Origin: JBDRRP01 sp964446485
GTDB taxonomy: Bacteria > Desulfobacterota > Desulfobacteria > Desulfobacterales > JBDRRP01
Assembly (NCBI GenBank): GCA_964446485.1
Contig: CAYUOU010000022.1
Span: 1-52,843 of the forward strand
Direction of reading: 5' to 3'
DNA length: 52,843 nt
Below are positions 17,411 through 26,738 of this stretch, piece after piece. Under the pieces are notes generated by a model. The model saw only the letters and a list, made by a program, of their open reading frames with translations. It had not been told where the DNA came from and did not search any database. Position 1 is the stretch's first letter. The number at the start of each line of letters is the position of its first letter. The translations under genes and the position numbers were made by a program.

Positions 17411-17995
17411 ATGAAATTTTTCCGCCATGCAGTGATTGTCGCCGCCGCGATATGGGCCGCCGTCGCCGGGTCGGCCGCGGCCGACGAATACCAGTACACC
17501 ATCGACCTGTTCAAGCGCTCTCCCCTGGTCGCGTCCTACTTTGACAACGCCTATGGGTATGCGGTGTTTCCCACGGTAGGCAAGGGCGGCATCATCATCG
17601 GCGGCGCCTACGGCACCGGACAGGTCTACCAGGCTGGAAAAGTGACCGGCATCACAAAACTGATGAAAATGAGCGTGGGGTTTCAACTGGGTGGACAGGC
17701 CATCGCCGAGGTCATCTTCTTTGAGGACAAGGAGGCTTACGATACCTTCACCAGCGGCAGCTTCGAATTTTCTGCCGCTGCATCGGCCGTCATCGCCACC
17801 TTCAGCGCCCAGGGTGAACTCGGCACCACCGGCAACACCGCCGGCGCCAGTCTCTCCCCCACCGGTTCTACCCAGCTGTCGGGCGGCTACAACCAGGGCA
17901 TGATGGTCTTCATTCACGGCCTCGGCGGCTTCATGTACGAGGTGTCCATCGGTGGGCAGCGCTTTGATTTTCGCCCCATCGAAGCGGTGAAATGA
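17411..17995 (+). CDS. Second secreted SYLF/YSC84-domain protein
   Basis: This is a 194-residue paralogue of the protein at 7381-7959, with the same layout: a signal peptide (cleavage near SAAA at 24-28), then a single SYLF domain. The two share YGYAVFPTVGKGGI, the GGAYG motif, and blocks around SVGFQLGGQA and FTSG. AAGGAG lies nine bases before the ATG. Its stop is only five bases from the end of the convergent MetE-like gene. The role is unknown beyond a probable envelope lipid interaction; the retention of two copies suggests non-identical functions. Confidence 0.85.
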   Translation: MKFFRHAVIVAAAIWAAVAGSAAADEYQYTIDLFKRSPLVASYFDNAYGYAVFPTVGKGGIIIGGAYGTGQVYQAGKVTGITKLMKMSVGFQLGGQAIAEVIFFEDKEAYDTFTSGSFEFSAAASAVIATFSAQGELGTTGNTAGASLSPTGSTQLSGGYNQGMMVFIHGLGGFMYEVSIGGQRFDFRPIEAVK

Positions 17996-18000
17996 CGCCC

Positions 18001-19017
18001 TTACAGTTTCTTTCTGACCCGCTCCGTGCCGGCCACCAGGCTTTGTATCTTGCCAAGGGCGACCTTGTAAGGAATCGGGGCCATGCCGCAGTTGGTGCAC
18101 GGATAAAACCGCTCCGGGGAAACAAATTTCATGGCCTTGTGAATAGTGTCGGCCACTTCCGCGGGGGTTTCCACGCGGTGTCCGGTAACCGCCACCACGC
18201 CAACCATCACGCCCTTGTCCTTTAGCAAACCCATGAGCGACATGGGCACCTTGGAATCGGCACATTCCAGAGATACCTGGTCGATGCGGCTGTCGTTCAA
18301 TGCCGGGAAAATCTCTTCGTACTGGCGCCACTCGCTGCCCAAGGTCTCTTTCCAGCGCAGATTCTCGTTGATTCCATATCCGTAGCAGATATGCACGGCC
18401 GTCGTGCACGACAGCCCCTCGATAGCCCGGTGCAACGCGGCAATCCCCCATGCTTTGACGTCTTTGATGAAAACATTGAAAGCCGGTTCGTCGAACTGGA
18501 TCACGTCCACCCCGGCGGCGACCAGCGCCCGCGCTTCCGTGTTGAGCACGTCGGCAAAGGCCATGGCCATCTCTGCACGGTTCGGGTAATGCACATTGGC
18601 AATGGTGTCGCAGATGGTCATGGGGCCGGGCAGGGTGAACTTGAGCTTTCGGTGGGTCAGCGCTCGCGTAAACTGGACCTCTTCCAGGTGGACCGAGTTC
18701 GGCCGGGATATCGGGCCGGTGACCGTGGGCACCTCCACGTTATAACGATTGTCGCGGATGCCCATGAGCGTCTTTTTTTTCCAGTCGATGCCATCGATGT
18801 GTTCCAGAAACCCGTGAACGAAGTGGATCCGAAACTGTTCCCCGTTGGATACGATGTCGAGCCCTGCGGCCTCCTGGTGTTTGAGCCAGTCGACGACAGC
18901 GCGCTCCTTGGCCTGCTGAAGGGCCTTTCCTTCGGCCCGCCACGCCGGCCAGAGTTTCTGGGGCTCGGCCAGGTATTCGGGTTTGGGCAGACTGCCAACG
19001 GTCGTCGTTTCCAGCAT
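18001..19017 (-). CDS. Core-type MetE methionine synthase
   Basis: This 338-residue protein corresponds to the C-terminal catalytic barrel of cobalamin-independent methionine synthase and lacks the N-terminal barrel. The zinc ligands are His209 and Cys211 (HICYG), probably Glu251 (SLECADS), and Cys310 (TNCGM). Such core-MetE proteins in anaerobes are known or proposed to take the methyl group from a methylated corrinoid protein rather than from methyl-tetrahydrofolate, so homocysteine is the likely acceptor. AGGAGG precedes the ATG. It converges on the SYLF gene with a five-base gap. No corrinoid protein gene is adjacent. Confidence 0.87.
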   Translation of the reverse strand: MLETTTVGSLPKPEYLAEPQKLWPAWRAEGKALQQAKERAVVDWLKHQEAAGLDIVSNGEQFRIHFVHGFLEHIDGIDWKKKTLMGIRDNRYNVEVPTVTGPISRPNSVHLEEVQFTRALTHRKLKFTLPGPMTICDTIANVHYPNRAEMAMAFADVLNTEARALVAAGVDVIQFDEPAFNVFIKDVKAWGIAALHRAIEGLSCTTAVHICYGYGINENLRWKETLGSEWRQYEEIFPALNDSRIDQVSLECADSKVPMSLMGLLKDKGVMVGVVAVTGHRVETPAEVADTIHKAMKFVSPERFYPCTNCGMAPIPYKVALGKIQSLVAGTERVRKKL

Positions 19018-19144
19018 GGCGCCTCCTAAGGCCCTCTATCGGTGGTACACGGGCAGTGTCGGGTGATCTGTGTCCGGCATCAAGGGGCAAGCGAGGGCTT
19101 TGGACCAGTTATAAAAATCGCCGCTTGTCGCCGCTCAACACCCC

Positions 19145-19894
19145 CTACCCATGCAAATGCCCCAGAAAATAGTTCATCTGTTTGTACCACCAGGGCCAGT
19201 CGTGGTTGACGTCGGTTCCCCAGAAATCCACCCAGGCGGGAATATCCTTGGACCGGAAAATGGCTTCCAGGGTCCGGGTGTCTTCGATGGCCTCTTCCTC
19301 CCAGGCCCCCTGCCCCGCGCACACAACGATCCGGCTGTGACGATAAAGATCGATGTACCATGGGTCGCTCAGTCCCGCCAGGTAGTGAACCGGAGAATTG
19401 TAATAAACTGCCGGGATGTCCTCCGGTCTCATCCCGAACTCGGGTCGGTCGAGACGGTAGAGGCCGCTCAAGGCAATGCACCCGCTGAAAAGCGCCGGGT
19501 GCCGCAAGAAGCAATTGAGGGCATGGTAGGCCCCCATGCTGCACCCGTTGGTCATCACGCGCATCTCGGGCTGGTGGCAGTGATCGCGGATAAACGGCAC
19601 GACTTCATTCACGATGTAGCGGTCATATGCATCGTGCCGGCCGTTTCGTTCGGCCGGAGACACCTCGAAGTCGTACCAGCTCTCGGCGTCCATGCTGTCC
19701 ACGCAGAAAAGCTTCACTGCACCCCTGTCGATAAAGTCGGCGATGGCCGAGATCATTCCCATGCCTTCGTAATCGAAATGCCGCCCCCGTGAGCAGGGGA
19801 AGACGATAAGGGGGGCGCCCCAGTGGCCATAGACGTTGAGAGCCATGTTTCGGGCTAGATTCGGGCTGTGCCAGTGATGTGTCTCGACGTTCAC
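19145..19894 (-). CDS. Esterase-like alpha/beta hydrolase paired with an ATP-grasp ligase
   Basis: This is a 249-residue alpha/beta hydrolase of the esterase D/putative-esterase type. The nucleophile Ser119 lies in NGCSMGAYHA, and a late histidine sits in DVNHDWPWW. No signal peptide is present. It starts with GTG three bases after the ATP-grasp gene, and AGGAAT inside that gene serves as the ribosome site, so the two are translated together. The pair suggests a small pathway in which a ligase makes an amide or ester and this enzyme trims or transfers it. The substrate is unknown. Confidence 0.8.
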   Translation of the reverse strand: MNVETHHWHSPNLARNMALNVYGHWGAPLIVFPCSRGRHFDYEGMGMISAIADFIDRGAVKLFCVDSMDAESWYDFEVSPAERNGRHDAYDRYIVNEVVPFIRDHCHQPEMRVMTNGCSMGAYHALNCFLRHPALFSGCIALSGLYRLDRPEFGMRPEDIPAVYYNSPVHYLAGLSDPWYIDLYRHSRIVVCAGQGAWEEEAIEDTRTLEAIFRSKDIPAWVDFWGTDVNHDWPWWYKQMNYFLGHLHG

Positions 19895-19897
19895 GGC

Positions 19898-21070
19898 TTA
19901 TTCCTGGCCGTCTGTGGTGGATTGAATATACGCGGCAATTTCATGAATGGTGTCCTCGCTGCTGGCTCTGAACAGATAGCCGACATCACCCAGGGCGCTG
20001 GAAAAAACCCCGGGGACGTTCACGATCTGCAGCATCTCCCTGCCGTAACGGGCCAAGATGTCTTTCTCGCGGTAGCGGTAGGCATAGCGCTTTTTACGGC
20101 TGGCATAGCAGCAATGATACTTTCGCTGGTAAGTGAGCGTGACATCGCCATGGACCAGCAGTTCCGCCCAGGTGTGATAGATGTCGATATCGCAGGCATA
20201 GTTGAACATATCCGTGGTGAAGCCCCCGGGAGGCCGCATGTTCACTTCAAGGGCCGTGAAAGTTTCAGGGCCGGTTTTGAAGAATTCGATGTGGAAAAAC
20301 CGCTCCTGTACATCGAAGGCCACCACGCATCGCTGGCCCAATGCCTCCAGTGCCGGGGGGATCTTTCTGAGGGAATGATAGTGAATGTGGCGGGCATCGT
20401 TGACGGTTTCCATGATGCCTTGGCTGAAAGTATGAGCGGTATGGAAAACCAGCTCCCCGTTTTTGTCGGCCAGGCCGTCGAATGAGTAAATGGGGCCGGT
20501 GACGAAGGCCTCAAGGATGTAGTCCAACGACGGCTTGTTCTGGAAAAAGACCTCGAGGTCTGCGTCGGTGTTCAGTCGGTAGGTGTCCAGCGCGCCCACG
20601 CCGGCATCGGGCTTGGCCACAACCGGATAGCCGGTGGTAGCGATCAGGCGGCGTGCATCCTCGATGGTTTTTACCACGGCGCCCTCGGCGACAGGGATGT
20701 CCGCGGCGCGAAACGTTTCCTTCATTCGGGATTTTCGACGGATCCTTTCGATGCCGGTGCCGCGAACACCGAAGATGTTGAAATCGTCTCTGATTCTGGC
20801 CTCGGTGCCCAGCCAGTATTCGTTGAGGGATTCAAAGCGATCGATCTTGCCGTAGCGATGGGTAAAATAGCCGCAGGCGCGAACCAGTTGATCGTAGTCG
20901 TGCAGGTCCGTGACCCGATAATACTCGGTGAGGGCTTCGCGGATCTCGGGCGCCAAGACTTCGTAGGCCACGTCGCCGATGCCCAGGGCGTTTGCCCCGC
21001 TTTGTTTAAGGTTTAGGCAGAATTGATGGTAGTGATGGGGAAAATGCGGAGACAGGTAAATGACGTTCAT
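19898..21070 (-). CDS. ATP-grasp carboxylate-amine ligase
   Basis: This is a 390-residue ATP-grasp protein. The N-terminal pre-ATP-grasp domain begins MNVIYLSPHFPHHY, the ATP-binding core has GYPVVAKPDAGVGA, and the metal-binding C-terminal block is ALEVNMRPPGG. The family couples ATP hydrolysis to joining a carboxylate and an amine or thiol through an acyl phosphate. The ATG at 21070 is chosen: AGGA lies about eight bases upstream, whereas the GTG six bases earlier is too close to it. It heads a two-gene unit with the downstream esterase. The substrate cannot be read from sequence. Confidence 0.85.
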   Translation of the reverse strand: MNVIYLSPHFPHHYHQFCLNLKQSGANALGIGDVAYEVLAPEIREALTEYYRVTDLHDYDQLVRACGYFTHRYGKIDRFESLNEYWLGTEARIRDDFNIFGVRGTGIERIRRKSRMKETFRAADIPVAEGAVVKTIEDARRLIATTGYPVVAKPDAGVGALDTYRLNTDADLEVFFQNKPSLDYILEAFVTGPIYSFDGLADKNGELVFHTAHTFSQGIMETVNDARHIHYHSLRKIPPALEALGQRCVVAFDVQERFFHIEFFKTGPETFTALEVNMRPPGGFTTDMFNYACDIDIYHTWAELLVHGDVTLTYQRKYHCCYASRKKRYAYRYREKDILARYGREMLQIVNVPGVFSSALGDVGYLFRASSEDTIHEIAAYIQSTTDGQE

Positions 21071-21228
21071 AATCACGTCCTAGATAGCTGGTGAACCGTA
21101 TTTATGAAATGTAAGCGGCTGGCCGGCGGTGTCGACACACCCCTCCTGAGGGTAAGTCCGTAACCGCGACTGTAAACCCCAACGATGGGGTAAAGCGGGG
21201 CAGCGATTGAAAAACAGCGCACCGCTGT

Positions 21229-22908
21229 TTATCGGGTGAGCTGTCGGTATTTGATCCGCTGCGGCACGGCGGCATCCACACCCAGACGCGCCTTTCGATC
21301 GGCGTCGTATTCACTCCAGTTGCCATGAAAGAAACTCACCTGGCTGTCGCCCTCAAAGGCCAGAATGTGGGTGGCGATGCGGTCGAGAAACCACCGGTCA
21401 TGGCTGATGACCACCGCGCACCCGCCGAAGTTTTCCAAAGCCTCCTCCAGCGCCCTGAGGGTGTTGACGTCAAGATCGTTGGTGGGCTCGTCCAGGAGCA
21501 GTACGTTGGCGCCCTCTCGCAGCAGTTTTGCCAGGTGAACGCGGTTGCGCTGTCCCCCAGAGATCATCCCAACCTTCTTTTGCTGCTCCGTACCCGAAAA
21601 ATTGAACCGCGACACGTAAGCCCTGGAGTTCACCAAACGATTTCCCAATTCGATTTGCTCGTTGCCGCCGGTGATTTCTTCCCAAATGGTGTTTTCAGGA
21701 TCCAGGTCCCTGTTTTGGTCAACGTAGGCGTACTGAACAGTCTCCCCAATGCGGAAAACACCGCTGTCCGGCGTTTCCTGGCCGGTAATCATCCGAAACA
21801 GGGTCGTCTTTCCGGCGCCGTTGGGACCGATGACCCCGACAATGCCGCCCGGGGGCAGAGCGAATGACATGTTTTCGACAAGCAGCTTCTCACCGAAAGC
21901 TTTCGACACCGCCGCTGCGGTGATGACCACACTGCCCAGGCGCGGCCCCGGTGGAATAAACAGCTCCAGGTCTTTTTCCCGGCGCTGGGTATCCTGGGAC
22001 ATGAGGTTTTCGTAGGCGCTGATGCGCGCCTGACTTTTGGTGTGGCGCCCCTTGGGTGACATGCGGATCCACTCCAGTTCGCGTGCCAGCGTTTTCTGGC
22101 GGGCGCTTTCGGCTTTATCGTCCCGACGCAGCCGCTCCTGCTTTTGCTCCAGCCATGAAGAATAGTTGCCCTTCCACGGAATGCCCCGGCCACGATCCAG
22201 TTCCAGGATCCAGCCGGCCACGTTATCTAAGAAGTACCGGTCGTGGGTCACGGCGATGACCGTGCCCGCGTATTGCTTGAGGTGGTGCTCCAGCCAGGCC
22301 ACACTTTCAGCGTCCAGGTGGTTGGTTGGCTCGTCCAGTAGCAGAATGTCCGGTTTTTTGAGCAGGAGGCGGCACAAGGCCACCCGCCGCCGCTCGCCGC
22401 CGGATACGACGTCGACCGGTGTATCGCCGGGCGGGCAGCGCAAGGCCCCCATGGCCATTTCCAGCCGGGCATCCAGATCCCATGCATCCAGCCGGTCTAG
22501 CTTGTCCTGGACCTCCCCCTGATGCTGGATGAGGGAATCCATGTCGTCATCGCTCATGGGCTCGGCAAACTTCATATTGATCTCTTCAAAGGTGTTGAGC
22601 AGATCGACGGTTTCCTGGACGCCCTCCTCCACCACCTCCCGCACGGTCTTTTTCACGTTGACCAAGGGTTCCTGCTCCAGGTAGCCCACGGAGTAGCCCT
22701 CGGAAAGCAGCACCTCGCCGTTGAACTCACGGTCTGCGCCGGCCATGATTTTCAGAAGCGTACTCTTGCCGGATCCGTTGAGGCCCAGCACGCCGATCTT
22801 GGCACCGTAAAAATAGGACAGGGAAATGTCCTGCAAAACCGGTTTCTTGTCATAAAACTTGCTCACCCGCATCATGGTATAGATGACTTTGTTGGGATCA
22901 ATGGCCAC
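21229..22908 (-). CDS. ettA: Energy-dependent translational throttle protein EttA (ABC-F)
   Basis: This 559-residue protein of the ABC-F family binds the ribosomal E site and gates entry of ribosomes into elongation according to the ATP/ADP ratio. Two ABC domains are present: Walker A GLNGSGKST with signature VSGGERRRVAL, and Walker A GPNGAGKTT with signature ISGGQRNRVHL, joined by a charged helical linker. There are no membrane segments. The GTG at 22908 is the likely start: GGAAGGA is about eight bases upstream and the length then matches E. coli EttA (555). The ATG at 22947 would run into the preceding gene. It is co-transcribed with the NTF2-like membrane protein 14 bp upstream. Confidence 0.93.
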   Translation of the reverse strand: MAIDPNKVIYTMMRVSKFYDKKPVLQDISLSYFYGAKIGVLGLNGSGKSTLLKIMAGADREFNGEVLLSEGYSVGYLEQEPLVNVKKTVREVVEEGVQETVDLLNTFEEINMKFAEPMSDDDMDSLIQHQGEVQDKLDRLDAWDLDARLEMAMGALRCPPGDTPVDVVSGGERRRVALCRLLLKKPDILLLDEPTNHLDAESVAWLEHHLKQYAGTVIAVTHDRYFLDNVAGWILELDRGRGIPWKGNYSSWLEQKQERLRRDDKAESARQKTLARELEWIRMSPKGRHTKSQARISAYENLMSQDTQRREKDLELFIPPGPRLGSVVITAAAVSKAFGEKLLVENMSFALPPGGIVGVIGPNGAGKTTLFRMITGQETPDSGVFRIGETVQYAYVDQNRDLDPENTIWEEITGGNEQIELGNRLVNSRAYVSRFNFSGTEQQKKVGMISGGQRNRVHLAKLLREGANVLLLDEPTNDLDVNTLRALEEALENFGGCAVVISHDRWFLDRIATHILAFEGDSQVSFFHGNWSEYDADRKARLGVDAAVPQRIKYRQLTR

Positions 22909-22922
22909 GGATGTCGTCCTTC

Positions 22923-23795
22923 CTATTGCTCGGCGATGATCTGCCATGAATTCCCGGAAAGTTTCAGGAGCAGTGTCTTGAGGGATGCTTCATGGTAGTT
23001 GGACGAGGCGTATTCCTGGAAAAACGTCACACGCCAGGTGCCATCGTCCACGGGTGTGTTCACGAGAATATCCGAAATGCGAACACGGATCCAGTCTTTG
23101 CGTCGATTTTTGTCTGCTTTTTCAGCCGCCCAGGTTTCCTTATCCATCCCGCTATGGCGAAAACCCGGTGCGTAACAGGCGAGGTAGGGCGCCATCTCGC
23201 CGCTTACGCCGGCGCTGTTTTCCCAGGCAGTCCGCCAAACGGATAAGAAATCTTTCACGGATGGTTCGATGCCCGCTTCCTCCGGCAATTCGGACGCTGC
23301 TTCTATTGGCGGCGGCCCTGTGTCGGTTGCCATTTCGACCGGCGCGGTGTCGATGGGTGCTTTGGCGGGGGCCTGACGATCCGCTGTGGGGGCCGCCGGC
23401 GGCGGCGCCGGGACTGAGAATTTTATTGGTTCGGGGGCCACCATTACGACGTCCGGTGAAGACGGTGCAAAATAAAAAACCATGCCGACGGCCACCAGTA
23501 TTAGAGATACGCCCATGACAGCCGCAATTTTGGATTCCCGGCCAGGGTTCGTGGGACCCGTGGTGGCCACCGCACGAAGCGATGCGCTGGCAGGTGGGCG
23601 CTGGCGAGGCTTGCGGGGCGTCCGGGAACTCGGTTCTTGCCCTTTCGCAGACGGTTTCGGAGGCGGCGCCCCCTGGGGCAGCGGCATCTGGACCGGCGGT
23701 CGAGGCGGCGGGGTTGCGGGCGGGTCCTCCCCCAACCCTTCGTCGATCAGATCGTCGATCAGAATAAAATCGTTGTCAGGATCCTTGCCCGGCAT
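22923..23795 (-). CDS. Membrane-anchored protein with NTF2-like (Cds6-type) domain
   Basis: This is a 290-residue single-pass protein. An acidic N-terminal patch (DNDFILIDDLIDEG, 7-20) is followed by a proline-rich cytoplasmic stretch, one transmembrane helix (about 89-110), a proline/alanine linker and a C-terminal domain from about 178. That domain (DFLSVWRTAWENS, then YAPGF, then WIRVRISDILV and VTFFQEYASS) fits the NTF2-like fold found behind L,D-transpeptidases of the Cds6 group. No transpeptidase domain is present. A periplasmic scaffold or ligand-binding role is possible. It lies 14 bp upstream of ettA on the same strand. Confidence 0.72.
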   Translation of the reverse strand: MPGKDPDNDFILIDDLIDEGLGEDPPATPPPRPPVQMPLPQGAPPPKPSAKGQEPSSRTPRKPRQRPPASASLRAVATTGPTNPGRESKIAAVMGVSLILVAVGMVFYFAPSSPDVVMVAPEPIKFSVPAPPPAAPTADRQAPAKAPIDTAPVEMATDTGPPPIEAASELPEEAGIEPSVKDFLSVWRTAWENSAGVSGEMAPYLACYAPGFRHSGMDKETWAAEKADKNRRKDWIRVRISDILVNTPVDDGTWRVTFFQEYASSNYHEASLKTLLLKLSGNSWQIIAEQ

Positions 23796-24129
23796 AACGC
23801 CTCAGCGACCATCCATTGGGTAACGGGGGATACCGATTCCGGCCGATGGCGATGGTTGTACCAACAGCCCTCACCACAGATCGCCATTTTAGTCGCAACC
23901 CGCAATGCGTGCAAGTCGGCAGGGTCTTTGGTCACTGAAGCCTTGGGCGGAAATTGAGGAGAAGGTGCAGGCGGGAATGCGCCGCTTGCGCCCGGACTGC
24001 CAATCCGGGCGGAGCCTTCCTTGCCGGTGAACCCGAGCGGCCCGTATCCGCGGTTGAGAATTTGGCCCATTGATGTGAAAGCGATGCCCTGCATCCACAA
24101 CAATTGAACCGGTGGATAACCTGCGCGGA
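23796..24129. other. Gene-free stretch between TetR and NTF2-like genes
   Basis: I find no convincing gene, RNA or repeat in these 334 bases. The open frames on the minus strand are rich in proline, arginine and glycine without a domain pattern, as expected for chance frames in GC-rich DNA. Confidence 0.5.
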
Positions 24130-24702
24130 TCAGGCCGAGAGCGCGGCTCGGCAAAATGAAATGGCGGCATCCCTGACATTTTGACTTTTTATCTGACCGG
24201 CCGCATGCTGCCGTAGCAGACCGTTGATGAGCGCGACCAGAATATTCACCGTTTGAGGGACCGTCACTTTTCTAAAATCCTTGCTGCGAATGCCGGACCT
24301 CAGGCATTTTCCGAGATAGTTCTCAAGTTTGCTGCGAAACCCATCGTATTGCTGCTGACAGGCTTCAACGTTTTCCTTCAACCGGGCCGGGCAGGGCGAT
24401 AGAACCATCTGGGTTTGATTGGGAAACGCCTCAACGAAATCCAACATCATACGGATGAGGTTTTCGATCTTTTCAAACGGTGTTTCCGTGCGTGACGGCA
24501 AGGCATCGAAGCGCTCATTCAGCCTGGCGAATCCATCGTCCAGAATTTCCGTAAAGAGGGCCTCCTTGCCCTTGAAATGGTAGAACAAGAGCGGTTCGGT
24601 GGCGCCAGCAGTGGCAACAATTTCTTTTGTCGTCGTGGCATCGAAGCCTTGAGAGGCAAATAGCTGCGTCGCCGCTTCGATAATCTGTGTCTTTTTGCCC
24701 AT
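24130..24702 (-). CDS. TetR-family transcriptional regulator
   Basis: This is a 190-residue regulator. The N-terminal helix-turn-helix domain reads IIEAATQLFASQGFDATTTKEIVATAGA then LLFYHFKGKEALF (about 7-50), followed by a helical ligand-binding domain. A GGAGG site precedes the ATG. The upstream spacer holds a GCTAC/GTAGC dyad that could be its own operator. Flanking genes on the same strand (typA upstream, a membrane protein downstream) do not reveal a target. The ligand is unknown. Confidence 0.9.
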   Translation of the reverse strand: MGKKTQIIEAATQLFASQGFDATTTKEIVATAGATEPLLFYHFKGKEALFTEILDDGFARLNERFDALPSRTETPFEKIENLIRMMLDFVEAFPNQTQMVLSPCPARLKENVEACQQQYDGFRSKLENYLGKCLRSGIRSKDFRKVTVPQTVNILVALINGLLRQHAAGQIKSQNVRDAAISFCRAALSA

Positions 24703-24736
24703 GATCAGCCTCCAGAGTGGTCTAAGTGTTTACATA

Positions 24737-24750
24737 GCTACGTGCGTAGC
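24737..24750. promoter_or_regulatory. Candidate operator for the adjacent TetR regulator
   Basis: The dyad GCTAC-GTGC-GTAGC lies 35-48 bases before the TetR start, where a self-repressing TetR protein would bind. The surrounding sequence is AT-rich (TTTACATA, ACTATATT) and could hold the promoter. The support is position and symmetry only. Confidence 0.35.
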
Positions 24751-24853
24751 CTTCCTTACTATATTGATCACTCAAAAGCTTTGTCAATCCATTTCCGATA
24801 AAAAGAGTCAAAAAAGCCATAGGGATCTGCAATGGAGAACCCGAAAGGCCCGC

Positions 24854-26689
24854 TTAGTCTTTCTTTGGCCGCAGCCGATGCCGCGCCTTCGCCTGGAGCA
24901 CGGTCTTTCGAAGTCTGATGGATATTGGAGTGATTTCAATCATTTCATCCTCTCGGATAAAATGTAGGGCGCGCTCCAGGGTCATGGGTTTGACGGGAGA
25001 CAGGATGACGTTTTCGTCCCGACCGGAGGCGCGGATGTTCGTCAGCTTTTTTTCCTTGCAGGGATTGGCATTGATATCGACGGTGCGGTTGTGTTCGCCA
25101 AAGATCATTCCTTCGTAAACCAGGTCCCCCGGCTCAATGAACAGCTGCCCCCGGGGTTCCAGATTAAACAGGGCGTAGGCGACGGCAACGCCCTGTCGGT
25201 CACTGACGATGGAGCCGGTGCGCCGGCCGGGAATCTCACCGCGAAAGGCATCGAATCCCGCAAAATATGAGTTGATGATGCCGGTCCCTTTGGTGTCGGT
25301 GAGAAATTCATCCCGATATCCGATGAGCGCTCGGGAGGGGATGGAAAATTCCATGCGGACGCGTCCGGTGCCGTGATTGGTCAGTGCCGTCATCTGTCCT
25401 TTGCGCGAAGAGAGTTTTTCGGTTATCACACCCATGAACGTTTCCTCGCAGTCGATGAACAGCTTTTCCATCGGCTCCTTGACGACCCCGTCGGACCCGG
25501 TTTTGTAAATCACCTCGGGACGGCCCACCGTGATTTCGAAGCCCTCCCGGCGCATGGTTTCGATGAGAATGGCCATCTGGAATTCACCACGCCCCTTGAC
25601 GATGAAGACCTCCCGATTGCCGGTTTCTTCGACCTGGACAGCTACGTTTCGCAGCGTCTCTTTGATCAAGCGCTCCCGGATTTTGCTGGACTGGACAAAC
25701 CGCCCTTCCCGACCGGCATACGGTGAGCTGTTGATGGTAAAGCGCATGCTCACCGTGGGCTCGTCGACGGTGATGCGATCGAGAGCGCGGGGGGCGGTCT
25801 GCGTACAGATGGTGTCACCGATTTTCACGTCTTCGATGCCGGACAGCACGATGATATCACCAGATTCAGCTGCATCCACGGGATCTAGGGCGATGCCGGT
25901 GTAAGTTTGCAGCCGGGTGACTTTCAGGGGGCGCTGGCTGCCGTCGGCGCCGATGCACACCAGTGCGTCGTGATTATGGGCGCTACCGTTCACCACTTTG
26001 CCCACGGCCAACCGGCCCAGATAGTCGGAATACCCCAGATCGGAGACCAGCATCTGAAACGGGGCCGATGGATCGAATGCCGGCGGGGGCATCACTTCCA
26101 GGATGGTGTCCAACAGGATGTGCAGGTTTTCACCCTTTTCCTCGGGTGTTTTCTGGGCCACCCCGTCGCGGCCCACGGCGTAGAGATGCGGGAAATCCAA
26201 CTGGGACTCCTGTGCATCCAGGTCGATGAACAGATCGTAGATCTCGTCCAGGACGTCGGCCGGCCTGGCGTCGTGACGGTCGATCTTGTTGATGACCACC
26301 AGCACCGGGAGTTTGGCGGCAAAGGTCTTTTCGAGAACGAATCGGGTCTGGGGGAGCGGCCCTTCAGAGGCGTCCACCAGCAGCAGTGCGCCATCGGCCA
26401 TGGACAGGGCCCGCTCCACCTCTCCGCCGAAATCGGCATGTCCCGGTGTGTCGATGATGTTGATCTTGACGCCTTTCCATACCACCGAGCAGTTCTTGGC
26501 GGCGATGGTGATGCCCCGCTCCCGCTCGAGATCCATGGAGTCCATCAGCCGGTCGTCCACTTCCTGGTTCTCTCGAAAAAGGCCGCTTTGCCGAAACATG
26601 GCGTCCACCAGGGTGGTCTTGCCATGGTCTACGTGGGCAATGATGGCGATGTTTCTGATCCTGTCGTTGGCGGTGCGTGTCTGGGACAT
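24854..26689 (-). CDS. typA: Ribosome-associated GTPase TypA/BipA
   Basis: This 611-residue translational GTPase binds the 70S ribosome at the EF-G site and assists ribosome assembly and stress or cold adaptation. The G motifs are complete: AHVDHGKTT, DTPGHADFGGE and VINKIDR. The EF-G-like domains follow, and the BipA-specific C-terminus ends in a lysine/arginine-rich tail. The start at 26689 follows AGGAAAACC and matches the family; the ATG at 26755 would add 22 residues read through a strong hairpin. That hairpin, an intrinsic terminator on the same strand, ends just before the ribosome site, so expression may be attenuated. Confidence 0.95.
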   Translation of the reverse strand: MSQTRTANDRIRNIAIIAHVDHGKTTLVDAMFRQSGLFRENQEVDDRLMDSMDLERERGITIAAKNCSVVWKGVKINIIDTPGHADFGGEVERALSMADGALLLVDASEGPLPQTRFVLEKTFAAKLPVLVVINKIDRHDARPADVLDEIYDLFIDLDAQESQLDFPHLYAVGRDGVAQKTPEEKGENLHILLDTILEVMPPPAFDPSAPFQMLVSDLGYSDYLGRLAVGKVVNGSAHNHDALVCIGADGSQRPLKVTRLQTYTGIALDPVDAAESGDIIVLSGIEDVKIGDTICTQTAPRALDRITVDEPTVSMRFTINSSPYAGREGRFVQSSKIRERLIKETLRNVAVQVEETGNREVFIVKGRGEFQMAILIETMRREGFEITVGRPEVIYKTGSDGVVKEPMEKLFIDCEETFMGVITEKLSSRKGQMTALTNHGTGRVRMEFSIPSRALIGYRDEFLTDTKGTGIINSYFAGFDAFRGEIPGRRTGSIVSDRQGVAVAYALFNLEPRGQLFIEPGDLVYEGMIFGEHNRTVDINANPCKEKKLTNIRASGRDENVILSPVKPMTLERALHFIREDEMIEITPISIRLRKTVLQAKARHRLRPKKD

Positions 26690-26706
26690 ACGGTTTTCCT
26701 GTTCGC

Positions 26707-26738
26707 AAAAAAAGGGCATCCCGCGATCCGGGATGCCC
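26707..26738 (-). terminator. Intrinsic terminator or attenuator in the typA leader
   Basis: On the minus strand a perfect 10-bp stem GGGCATCCCG/CGGGATGCCC with a five-base loop is followed by seven T (26713-26707). It ends about six bases before the AGGA of typA. It either ends a short leader or small RNA transcript, or works as a typA attenuator. Confidence 0.75.

Noticed and set aside
23759..24154. Leftward 131-codon frame between the TetR and NTF2-like genes
   Set aside because: No ribosome site, no recognisable motif, and it overlaps both neighbours.
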